Positions 1 through 7,114 of a DNA stretch of 11,173 bases are shown here, in pieces (position 1 is the first letter of the stretch; each line of letters starts with the position of its first letter). The notes beneath the pieces were generated by a model that did no database searches, was not told where the DNA came from, and worked only from the letters and a program-made list of their open reading frames with translations. The stretch covers positions 1 through 11,173 of the forward strand of contig JALUXR010000022.1 in assembly GCA_027013285.1 (NCBI GenBank), read 5' to 3'. Origin of the DNA: Candidatus Altimarinota bacterium. Lineage in GTDB: Bacteria; Patescibacteriota; Gracilibacteria; Absconditabacterales; Absconditicoccaceae. The position numbers and the translations under genes are program-made.

Positions 1-1619
1 TGATAATTTTCTTTTTCTCAAGAAAAGTTTAAACTTACAAGAGATTGAACTTGTTTTCAAACAAATGAAATATACTGAGGTTGTGAAACCTTTGGAAATA
101 CAACTGTAAACCAAGTATAAGACAATATCACAAAAACTATCATTCAAATAGTTCTCAATATTTCGAATCTTCAAGGAAAAAATATATATTTAAGCCAACT
201 CACTATAAAAAGTAAAAATATAGTTCATAACATCAAAATATTTATCAAGCCAAAAAACCAAAACAAGAATACTAATCAAACTAACAATATTATCGAAGAA
301 TAAAACTCACTCAATAATATAAAAACTCTCTTAAAATAATAAATTATCTTAGATTTAGATTCACTAAAATCCCAAAGTCCTATTCTTTCTATACTTGTCA
401 TAATATTTTGTAATATTACATACTCACTATAATTTTCAGCTGAAAAAAACATTAACAAGAAAAATAATTTTTGCCAATCTTTCAAAGGTAATTTAATTGA
501 TTTAAAAACTAATATATAATAAAAATACGGTTTTATAAATGCCCAAGAAATACTATTATAAGATTCAATAATACTATCTTTAAATTGTTTTGAAAATAAC
601 AATAAATCAAAATTTACAATATTTTTATCAATTTTTTGTAAATAAAACAAATTCACTCAACCTATCTTAGCCCAATCATTTTCTGATAACCTGTCTTTGA
701 TAGCTTCCCAATAAAAAATCTTTTTCAATCATTTAAATTTTTTATCTACCAAATAAGTAAGTAAATATTTTATAAACTCTTTTTCTGAAGCAAAAACCTT
801 TTTTATATCTTTATGTAAATTTTTTCAAATGAGAAAATTATCTCCATATTTATGAATAATCTTTGAAATATAATAATTTTTTCTTTTATCATCTATAGTA
901 TCTATAATTTTATTTATCAAATTATTTTGTTTTTCAAGATTTCTATCATAATTTTGAACTATATAAGCAAAACAGTAGTTTAAAGATTCATAAAAATGAT
1001 AGTTTTCTGTTTTTTGAAATTCATCAAATGGTAAATGAACTTTTTTATAAGATATATCAAATTGTTGTATATTTACATAAATAGAATTAAGCAAAAAATC
1101 TATAGTATGATTATCTTCTTTTTCTTTTAATCAATAAAAATATTCTTCAAATTGAGAAAAAATCTTAAAATCTTCCTTATTTAAATAATTTTGAAATAAA
1201 CTATTTTTATTCAACTCCTCTACTGTTGTAGAATTTATAATGTTTATCATATCAGGCCTGTTTTCTATAAAAGCAATGGCCTTATATTTTACTTTTTCGT
1301 CAAAAAGATTCATACAATAAACATAAGTTCACATATCATAATATTTAAGTTTTTCTAGCAAATTTGCTATATCATCAATAATATTTTCAAAAAATGAACT
1401 ATAATAATACAATTTATCTAAAAAACTTCATTGAGTGTTTATTTTTGTAGGTGAAATAAACTCATTTACAGCTTTATAAAAATAATCAGTCAAGCTATCG
1501 GACAAATCATTTTCAATCTTTGTTATATTAAAATAAAAAGATAAAGGATTTTTTGGAATCTCTATTTTTTTAAACAAATCAACTAATTGTTCATCAAAAA
1601 CTTGCTTATCTGTATTCAT
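1..1619 (-). CDS. Large hypothetical protein with C-terminal membrane helices (3' end cut by window edge)
   Basis: Read with UGA as glycine, one frame stays open from an ATG at 1617-1619 to the left edge: at least 539 residues with no UAA or UAG. In the standard code it breaks into at least four pieces. I do not recognise the family. The first ~430 residues look soluble, rich in Lys, Asn, Ile, Tyr and Phe, with no signal peptide. Three hydrophobic stretches follow at about residues 435-460, 462-482 and 495-513, so the protein is probably anchored by a C-terminal membrane region with most of its mass on one side, likely cytoplasmic. The start is supported by a promoter at 1651-1678, which leaves a ~25-nt leader. 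There is no Shine-Dalgarno sequence. It follows ligA on the same strand with a 149-nt gap, but its own promoter argues for separate transcription. That it is a gene is well supported; its function is unknown. Confidence 0.85.
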
Positions 1620-1650
1620 TTTTTTGTTTTTATTTTTAAAATCTAGTCTT

Positions 1651-1678
1651 ATTCTAAATTTTTATTTTTTTTTGTCAA
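1651..1678 (-). promoter_or_regulatory. Sigma70-like promoter for the large membrane protein gene
   Basis: On the minus strand a perfect -35 box TTGACA (1673-1678) is followed after 16 nt by TAGAAT (1651-1656), five of six matches to the -10 consensus. The predicted transcription start near 1644 lies about 25 nt before the ATG at 1619. The spacer is nearly pure A/T. Confidence 0.65.
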
Positions 1679-1713
1679 AAAATACTTTTTCATCCTCAAG
1701 AATAAAAAAATAA

Positions 1714-1774
1714 AAAATAATTTACTAAAAATTATAATATATAAAGGTCTTTACAGTAAAATAATTTACTAAAA
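1714..1774. repeat. 17-bp direct repeat at the end of ligA
   Basis: The 17-mer AAAATAATTTACTAAAA occurs exactly at 1714-1730 and 1758-1774, starts 44 bp apart. The second copy contains the ligA stop codon (TAG, read on the minus strand at 1769-1771). Next to it, on the minus strand, AGTAAA and TTTACT can form a 6-bp hairpin just after the stop. There is no clean T-tract, so I do not call a terminator. In such AT-rich DNA it may be a chance or slippage product. Confidence 0.5.
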
Positions 1775-4066
1775 CAAACTTTCTTCTTTGATAGTCTTTT
1801 TATTAAAACTTCGTCAATTTTCTTGTAACCAACTTTTCAATTCTTTTGTTAAAATATTATTCTCTTGTGCTTTTTTAATTTTACTATTTCAAGCTTTATC
1901 TCAAATAAGCAATAATGTAGTTTCTTTTGTAAGTTGATTTGAAAATTCTCCTCCATTTTCTTCTATAAATTTTTCAATTTTATCTCTAGAAACTCATTCA
2001 ACAGAACCCGTAATCACAAATTGTTCCCCAGAAAATTTACTATTTTTATTATTTAATGTAATTATTTCTACTTTTTGTAATATTTTTTTTATTACTTTTT
2101 GATTATGTTTTTCATGAAAAAACTTTTTTATACTTTGAACAACCTTAGGTCAAACTCCATTTATTCATAATAAAAATTCTTCTCATTCTTCAGAAACAAG
2201 AAAATCAGATATTTCTCCAAAATATATAACTTGTTTCATTATTTTCTCTTTTTCAATTTCTCAAGCTATTAATTTCGATGTTTTTTTTCACAAAAGCTCA
2301 ACTCAAAGTGCAGACAAAAACACATTTAAAGAAATTTTTCTTTTTTGATTTATAGAAAACAATAAATTATTAACTTTTTTTTCTTTAAATAAAGGTAAGA
2401 CCAAAAGTTCTTGTTTTTTTTCTTCCAAATAAAATATATCTCCATAATCATAAATAATTTTTGCTTGTAATAATGATGAAATTATTTCTATTCACATTCC
2501 ATCAATATCTAATCAATTTTTACTTACAAAATAAGCTATTTTCTCTTTTACTTGTGCAGGACAAGACACATTGATACATTTCAATGCAACTTCTCATTCA
2601 AGATGTAAAGTTTCACCATCACAAACAGGACAATAAGTTGGTTCTTGAATATCTATCAAACTATTTTTATTATTTTCAATTAAGTTATATTTTAGCAAAT
2701 AATTTAAATAACTATTTTTATAATCTCAACTTATTTTTTTAATCTTATCAAAATCATTTTCTATAATATTATCATTTTCTCTTCTTTCTTTAATTACTCA
2801 AATTATGTAAGGAATCACTTCTCCTGATCTTTGAACCCAAACATAATCTCAAATTTTAATATCTTTTTCTTTTATAAAATCAAAATTTTGCAAACTTGCT
2901 CTTGAAACAATTACACCTGAAAAATCTATAGGTTGCAAAACAGCTACCGGAGTGATTACTCAAGTTCTTCAAACTGATAATTCTACATCTAAAATTTGTG
3001 TAGAAATCTGTTTTGCAGGATATTTATATGCAAAAGCCCATTTTGGATGATGAGCAGTTTCTCATAACATATTCCAATATTTGTCATTATCTACTTTGAT
3101 CACTAACCCATCAAATTCTACATCTTTTTCGTCAAGTATATTTTTTATTTCTTCAGAATTTACAATCTCTAAAATTTCTTCTTTTTGTAATCAATGTCTA
3201 TGTTTAAATAATTCTCAATTATTAATTTTCAATTCTCAACTATTAACTATACTCTTAAAGTCAAATATCCAAAATCATTGCTTTTCCAAAAAATCTAAGC
3301 TTTTATGGTGAGTTTCTACTCAAGTATCCTTAAAATTTAATATTTCATAAACTACCATATCAAGCTGTCTTGATCTTGTAATACTCACATCAAGTTGCCT
3401 CAACGACCCCGAAGCTAAATTTCTCGGGTTTGAATAAGTTTCTAATCATTGTTTTTCTCTTTCTTTATTTATTTTTTCAAAAATAGACTTTTTTACTACA
3501 ACCTCACCTCTTACATGTAATTTATTTTTATAAGAAATACTTAATGGAATAGATTTTATAGTTTTTATATTTTCTGTAATATCTTCTCAAATTTCCCCAT
3601 TTCATCTTGTAATTCATTGAATTAAAAACCCATTTTCATAAATTAATTCAACTGATAATCCATCATATTTAGGCTCAATATAAAAATTTATATTTTCTTC
3701 TCATACATCTTTTTCAATTTTTTCTAACTTTTCGCCTACTTCATCAACATTATAAGTATTTTCCAAAGATAAAAGTAAATATTTATGTTTTGCCTTTTTT
3801 AAATCTGATTGTATTTGATTTGTAAGTCTTTGAATAGGACTATCTTTTCTAATTAAATTTTGAAACTTACTTTCTAAATTTTCCAAATAATGAAAAAGTA
3901 AATCATACTCATAATCTGATATAACTGGCTGTGATTGGACATAATACAAATAATTAAAATGATTTAAATTTTCTACTAGTTTATCATAAATTTCTTTAGC
4001 TTTTATTTCATCTAAAGTCTCAATTTTATTATCTTTTATAAATTTTTCTGGATTTTGAATATACAT
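1769..4066 (-). CDS. ligA: NAD-dependent DNA ligase LigA
   Basis: Seals nicks in double-stranded DNA using NAD+, joining Okazaki fragments and completing repair. With UGA as glycine the frame runs 765 residues, against about 670 in most bacteria. Domain Ia is recognisable (YYVQSQPVISDYEYDLL, ~residues 42-58). The adenylated lysine lies in EPKYDG (K133). Further motifs are VEFDGLVIKV, LSVGRTGVITPVAVLQP (OB fold) and GDYVWVQRSGEVIPYI. The four zinc cysteines are C479, C482, C497 and C502 (CPVC...CINVSC). A helix-hairpin-helix region and a C-terminal BRCT domain (~678-755) complete the full family architecture. Two seven-residue repeats (273-286) plus flanking sequence appear inserted in the adenylation domain and explain part of the extra length. 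The ATG at 4066 starts at the expected distance before domain Ia and has no Shine-Dalgarno sequence. It is divergent from dnaX across a 295-bp spacer. Confidence 0.96.
3210..3251. repeat. 21-bp tandem repeat inside ligA
   Basis: Two adjacent 21-bp units (3210-3230 and 3231-3251) match at 17 of 21 positions and both begin AATTCTCAA on the plus strand. On the coding (minus) strand they encode IVNSGEL followed by KINNGEL, residues 273-286 of LigA, with each glycine written as UGA. The length is a multiple of three, so the frame is kept. The unit resembles the low-complexity NSELRI/NYELRI-type peptides that AT-rich intergenic repeats produce when translated; that resemblance is from memory. Confidence 0.7.
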
Positions 4067-4097
4067 TTTAAATATTTTCTAATAAAATTATCAATTA

Positions 4098-4159
4098 TTA
4101 CCAAATTGGAAACAGAATAATAGTTTTTAAACTTTAAAATATAGTTTCCAATTTGGTAA
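4098..4159. repeat. Perfect 16-bp inverted repeat (long stem-loop)
   Basis: The left arm TTACCAAATTGGAAAC (4098-4113) is the exact reverse complement of the right arm GTTTCCAATTTGGTAA (4144-4159). A 30-nt A/T-rich loop lies between them. The arms are richer in G and C than their surroundings. No T-tract follows on either strand, so it is not a typical intrinsic terminator. It could be a paired protein-binding site, a structured leader of the ligA mRNA, a small RNA, or the remains of a small mobile element. Confidence 0.8.
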
Positions 4160-4199
4160 CAGTCAGATTGGATTAAAACTTTATTTTCAATCTGACTGT
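4159..4199. repeat. Perfect 12-bp inverted repeat abutting the previous one
   Basis: ACAGTCAGATTG (4159-4170) pairs exactly with CAATCTGACTGT (4188-4199) around a 17-nt loop. Its left arm starts on the last base of the 16-bp inverted repeat, so the two structures sit back to back. No T-tract follows on either strand. Both elements share a CCAAT-like core, but the arms otherwise differ. Confidence 0.78.
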
Positions 4200-4285
4200 A
4201 ATATTTGTAGTTATAAATATATTAGTTTAAAATTAAAGAAAAAAGAATTACAAAAAAAAATAGAATCTAAATTAGTTAAACTTGA

Positions 4286-4302
4286 AAACAGATAATCTGT
4301 TT
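4286..4302. promoter_or_regulatory. 17-bp perfect palindrome upstream of dnaX
   Basis: AAACAGAT and ATCTGTTT flank a single central A, an 8-1-8 palindrome. It lies 60-76 bp before the dnaX ATG and just upstream of a possible -35 box TTGAAA (4307-4312). The symmetry and position suit a dimeric regulator. I cannot assign it to a known family. Confidence 0.45.
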
Positions 4303-4306
4303 CTCC

Positions 4307-4334
4307 TTGAAAAAAACTATCAAAATAGTAAAAA
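4307..4334 (+). promoter_or_regulatory. Candidate dnaX promoter
   Basis: TTGAAA (4307-4312) is followed after 16 nt by TAAAAA (4329-4334), only four of six matches to the -10 consensus. The predicted start near 4341 would give a ~20-nt leader, in line with the other promoters in the window. The -10 box is weak and other A/T-rich hexamers nearby could serve. Confidence 0.3.
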
Positions 4335-4361
4335 TAAATCATTTATTCGTAATTTTAATAA

Positions 4362-5729
4362 ATGGCATTATATTTGAAATATAGACCAAATAATTTTGAA
4401 ACCATAGTATGACAAGAACAAGTAAAAGATATTTTAAAAGCTGAAGTAGAACAAGATAAACTTAGCTCTTCATATGTTTTTTTCTGACCAAGATGAACAG
4501 GTAAAACTTCTACTGCAAGAATTTTAGCAAAAGCTATCAATTGTACTTGAGAATGAGAAAAACCTTGTAATAAATGTGAAAATTGTAAACTTATAGATAG
4601 TTGAAGAACATTAGATTTTGTAGAAATAGATGCTGCAAGTAATACTCAAGTAGATAAAATTAGGGAAGAAATCATAGATAAAGCTCTTTATCCACCTACA
4701 AATTTGAAAAAGAAAATATACATCATAGATGAAGTTCATATGTTGAGTAAATCAGCATTTAATGCTCTTTTAAAAATAATGGAAGAGCCACCAGCTTATT
4801 TAAATTTTATACTTGCAACTACAGAATTACATAAAGTTCCTGAAACTATTATCTCAAGATGTGAAGTTTTTAATTTTAAAAGAATTTCTCAAGATAATAT
4901 AATTTTAAGATTAGAATATATCTGCAAGCAAGAATGATTTGATTATGAAATAGATGGACTTAAGCTTATTTCAAAAATTTCTGATGGATGACTTAGAGAT
5001 GCTATCAAATATCTTGAACAAGTAAGTATTATATGAACTATAACTGCAGAGAATGTAAGTAAATTTTTATGAATTGCCCCTGAAAGACAAATTAAGGCAT
5101 TTTTGGATATTGTTTCTACAAATGATTTAAATGATATTTTTACAGAAATAGAAGATCTACAAAACAAATGAATAGATTTAACTAATTTTATAAAAGATAT
5201 CTTATCTTATTTAGATGAGCATTTATTAGAAAATACAAAAGAAAACTTAAAATTAATAAATTTATTCGACGAAATTTATGTAAATATCAGATTATTTCCA
5301 ACTCCTGCTTTGGCTTACAAAACAATTATTTGAAATAAAAAAATACAATTTACTGAAACAAGAAATAAACAAGAAAAAAATACTGAAATTCCAGAAAACT
5401 TAAAAAATAAAGAAAAAATAAAAGCTACTAAACAAGAAGAAACTACTGAAGTTGTAGAAACTACAAAATGTGAGGATATAAAAAATAAATTAATTTCAAA
5501 ATTAAACTCACCTATAATAAAATGAATTATAAAAAACTTCTGAGAAATAGATCAAGAAAATTGAGAAATAGTAGTCTATATCATATCTAACACTAATTTT
5601 CAGATTATTACAAAACCAGATAATAAAGAAATATTAGAAAAAGAAATATCTTGATTATGCCCCAACAAAACTATTCAAATCAAAAATATTACAAAAGAAG
5701 AATATTTTGAAAAACAATTAAGCAATTAA
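4362..5729 (+). CDS. dnaX: DNA polymerase III subunit gamma/tau (DnaX)
   Basis: ATPase subunit of the clamp loader, which opens the beta clamp and places it on primed DNA. The frame encodes 455 residues with UGA as glycine. The N-terminus MALYLKYRPNNFETIVGQ is typical of the family. Walker A is GPRGTGKT (42-49, K48); its first two glycines are UGA and the third is GGT. The zinc cysteines are C61, C69, C72 and C75, followed by the conserved EIDAASN. Walker B and the sensor region read IYIIDEVHML and LATTELHKVPETIISRCEVF. The lid and collar domains follow. The final ~90 residues are a Lys/Glu-rich linker and a short C-terminal domain, so the product resembles a gamma-length or short tau protein. 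I saw no obvious programmed frameshift site. The ATG at 4362 fits the family N-terminus and lacks a Shine-Dalgarno sequence. It is the first gene right of the divergent spacer. Confidence 0.97.
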
Positions 5730-5750
5730 AAAATAACTTGAAAAAAATAA

Positions 5751-5778
5751 TTTAAAATATATTATCAATTTATATAAT
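5751..5778 (+). promoter_or_regulatory. Candidate promoter for the ferritin-like gene
   Basis: A perfect TATAAT (5773-5778) lies 16 nt after TTTAAA (5751-5756), a four-of-six -35 box. The implied start near 5785 gives a ~37-nt leader. A second TATAAT at 5811-5816, preceded by TTGTTA (5790-5795) at 15 nt, would give an almost leaderless mRNA and is the alternative. Confidence 0.4.
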
Positions 5779-5797
5779 AAGAATTATTCTTGTTATA
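5773..5797. promoter_or_regulatory. Fur/PerR-like operator palindrome
   Basis: Twelve-base arms TATAATAAGAAT (5773-5784) and ATTCTTGTTATA (5786-5797) are reverse complements at 11 of 12 positions around a central T at 5785. The core AAGAAT-T-ATTCTT is perfect. An A/T-rich palindrome with a single-base centre is the shape of Fur-family boxes (TGATAATNATTATCA). It covers the proposed -10 box and start site of a ferritin-like gene, where an iron- or peroxide-sensing repressor would act. The symmetry is visible; the regulator is inferred. Confidence 0.5.
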
Positions 5798-5821
5798 TTT
5801 TATATATTAATATAATAAAAA

Positions 5822-6115
5822 ATGTTACATGAAGAAAGAGCAAACCTTACAGATAATACTTTAGATATGAAAAGAGCTATAGATAGCTTAAGAGAAGAAT
5901 TTGAAGCAGTAGATTGGTATAATCAAAGAGCTGATGCTTGTACTGATCCAGAATTAAAAGCTATTTTAATACATAATGCAAATGAAGAAAAAGAACATGC
6001 ATCTATGTTATTAGAATGGATGAGAAAACATGATACAAATCTAGATCATGAACTTAAAGACTATCTATTCAAAAATAATGATATAGTATCTCATGAAAAC
6101 AATATTAAAGATTAA
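5822..6115 (+). CDS. Encapsulated-ferritin-like (EncFtn) protein
   Basis: 97 residues. The stretch EEFEAVDWYNQRADACTDPELKAIL, then IHNANEEKEHASMLLEWMR, then DYLF matches the encapsulated ferritin family, half-ferritins of two helices that form a decameric ring and oxidise Fe(II) at dimer interfaces. Expected metal and active-site residues are present: E25, E26, E28, W32, Y33, E55, E56 and H59, the same pattern as Rhodospirillum rubrum EncFtn shifted by six. The C-terminus ends soon after DYLF with an Asn/Glu-rich tail. The short Gly-Ser-Leu cargo peptide that targets family members into an encapsulin shell is not seen, and no encapsulin gene is in the window. The protein has no glycine, so it reads the same in code 11 and code 25. 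A Fur-like palindrome lies just upstream and a hairpin terminator just downstream, suggesting a single-gene unit controlled by iron or peroxide. Confidence 0.9.
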   Translation: MLHEERANLTDNTLDMKRAIDSLREEFEAVDWYNQRADACTDPELKAILIHNANEEKEHASMLLEWMRKHDTNLDHELKDYLFKNNDIVSHENNIKD

Positions 6116-6117
6116 TT

Positions 6118-6153
6118 AAAAAAACTACCTAAATAATCTCAAGGTAGTTTTTT
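6118..6153. terminator. Bidirectional intrinsic terminator
   Basis: AAAACTACCT (6121-6130) pairs with AGGTAGTTTT (6142-6151) around an 11-nt loop. Runs of A before and T after (7 A and 6 T) extend the stem and give a T-tract in both directions. It lies between the ends of the ferritin-like gene (+) and the 203-residue gene (-), so it can stop both transcripts. Confidence 0.85.
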
Positions 6154-6158
6154 AATTA

Positions 6159-6770
6159 TTAAGAATTATTTTTTTCATATTTAGCAAGTATATCTTCAGA
6201 TGATGATCAACTTAAATTCTTTCTATGAGATATTAATTTTTTTCATATATTGAATAAACCAGCCACCTTATTTAAAGTAGATTCAGTTCCTTTTTTATCT
6301 TCTAATTTATTTAAAAATCATTTTAAATTTTCAGCACTTGTAGCTTTTTCTTTAATATTTGACAATTTACTTATAAATTTATCCATACCAACACTTAAAT
6401 TATCTTTAGCTTGTTCTTGTCATTCAAGAAATTCATTTGTAGCTTTATTTATTTCTCATGAAACCTCTTTTAGATATTGTGTATCTTGACCATCTTCTAT
6501 AGAAACCTCTCATCTATCTGTGATTCAAAAATCCATCAATCACTCCAATTTAGAATTTATATTAGATAAAGTATTTTCTATTTTATCTTTTATAGTCATC
6601 TTATCAGAAAACTTTAGTTTTGTATCAGGACTAGTTAGAAAATTATCATAATCTTTATTAGAAAAACTTAACTGATCTTCATTTTTCTGTTGTTTTACTT
6701 CAACAATATCTCATATATCTTGTGTTTCTGGTCAATAACATATATTTAGTTTTTTTAATTTAAATTTCAT
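6159..6770 (-). CDS. Hypothetical 203-residue helical protein
   Basis: With UGA as glycine the frame runs from the ATG at 6770 to TAA at 6159-6161. I do not recognise it. The sequence is charged and helix-prone, with repeated Lys/Glu/Asn/Ser spacing (for example MTIKDKIENTLSNINSKLEGLMD and SGEINKATNEFLEGQEQAKDNL as overlapping stretches), and no signal peptide or membrane segment is visible. Much of it could be extended helix or coiled coil. Ten of its 14 glycines are UGA. It is the second gene of a leftward pair, 18 nt after the stop of the 86-residue gene, and shares that gene's promoter; the bidirectional hairpin terminates it. The close spacing suggests a shared role, but nothing in the sequence says what. 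Confidence 0.85.
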
Positions 6771-6788
6771 TTTTATATTTATTTTAAT

Positions 6789-7049
6789 TTATAAATTTAA
6801 TAACATCTGATCAGCTTCAAGTTTTGTTTTATGTTCAATAATATTATTTCATATATTCTTTATCTTTCTAATAAATTTAGAAAACAATCATTCTTCTGCC
6901 TTTACCCTTTCCCACAACATATAACCTATCTCTTTTTTTTCTTCTTCATCAAATCAATTAATCATATCCAAGAAATCTTTTTCTTCAATTTCTGTAAGAT
7001 TATATAATTGATGCATTAAATTTAATAATTTAGTATCTATTTTTGACAT
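6789..7049 (-). CDS. Hypothetical 86-residue protein
   Basis: This short acidic-then-basic helical protein begins MSKIDTKLLNLMHQLYNLTE and ends in TAA at 6789-6791. Three UGA codons are read as glycine; the N-terminal half contains a DEEEKKE patch followed by MLWERVKAEE. There is no signal peptide, membrane helix or cysteine motif, and I do not recognise the family. It is the first gene of a leftward two-gene operon with the 203-residue protein (18-nt gap). A consensus promoter lies 36-63 nt upstream of its ATG. Small size and position before a second small helical protein could fit a partner pair such as an adaptor or regulator, but this is only a guess. Confidence 0.8.
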
Positions 7050-7070
7050 TTAAAGATTATTTATTAATAT
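7043..7070 (+). promoter_or_regulatory. Possible promoter for the 331-residue gene
   Basis: TTGACA at 7043-7048 overlaps the start codon of the opposite gene. After 16 nt comes TAATAT (7065-7070), four of six to consensus; TATAAA at 7068-7073 is the alternative at 19 nt. The -35 match may be an accident of the opposite gene beginning ATG TCA AAA. Confidence 0.3.
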
Positions 7071-7084
7071 AAAGTCATATACAT

Positions 7085-7112
7085 ATTATATTTATAAAAA
7101 ACTATTTGTCAA
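7085..7112 (-). promoter_or_regulatory. Consensus promoter for the 86/203-residue operon
   Basis: On the minus strand TTGACA (7107-7112) and TATAAT (7085-7090) are both perfect and lie 16 nt apart. The predicted start near 7078 leaves a ~29-nt leader before the ATG at 7049. The -35 box ends three bases from the start codon of the divergent plus-strand gene. Confidence 0.75.
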
Positions 7113-7114
7113 AT

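Larger units (their letters stand above)
4067..4361. other. Divergent ligA-dnaX intergenic spacer
   Basis: This 295-bp gene-free stretch separates two genes transcribed away from each other. It contains two abutting perfect inverted repeats (4098-4159 and 4159-4199) on the ligA side and a 17-bp palindrome (4286-4302) on the dnaX side. I found no open frame of useful length, no tRNA and no clear terminator. Both promoters must lie here; the dnaX candidate is listed separately. For ligA the best guess is TTGGTA inside the first inverted repeat followed by TAGAAA close to the ATG, which is weak. Confidence 0.7.

Noticed and set aside
276..1619. Four separate short minus-strand ORFs (276-656, 825-1094, 1131-1313, 1428-1619)
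   Set aside because: All lie in one frame and are separated only by UGA; read as glycine they join into a single gene.
3081..3311. Plus-strand 76-residue ORF with NSQLL repeats
   Set aside because: It is the antisense reading of the tandem repeat within ligA; ligA has full family motifs on the other strand.
4098..4199. Intrinsic terminators for the two inverted repeats upstream of ligA and dnaX
   Set aside because: Neither strand has a T-tract after the stems, and both genes are transcribed away from this spacer.
4704..4937. Start at 4704 as a separate small ATPase gene
   Set aside because: It is an internal piece of dnaX bounded by a UGA glycine codon.
4355..5167. Minus-strand ORFs at 4355-4540 and 4943-5167
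   Set aside because: Both are shadows of dnaX, whose plus-strand frame is continuous under code 25 and carries the Walker and zinc motifs.
6250..6489. Plus-strand 79-residue ORF
   Set aside because: Shadow of the minus-strand 203-residue gene, which has a promoter, operon context and UGA-glycine usage like its neighbours.
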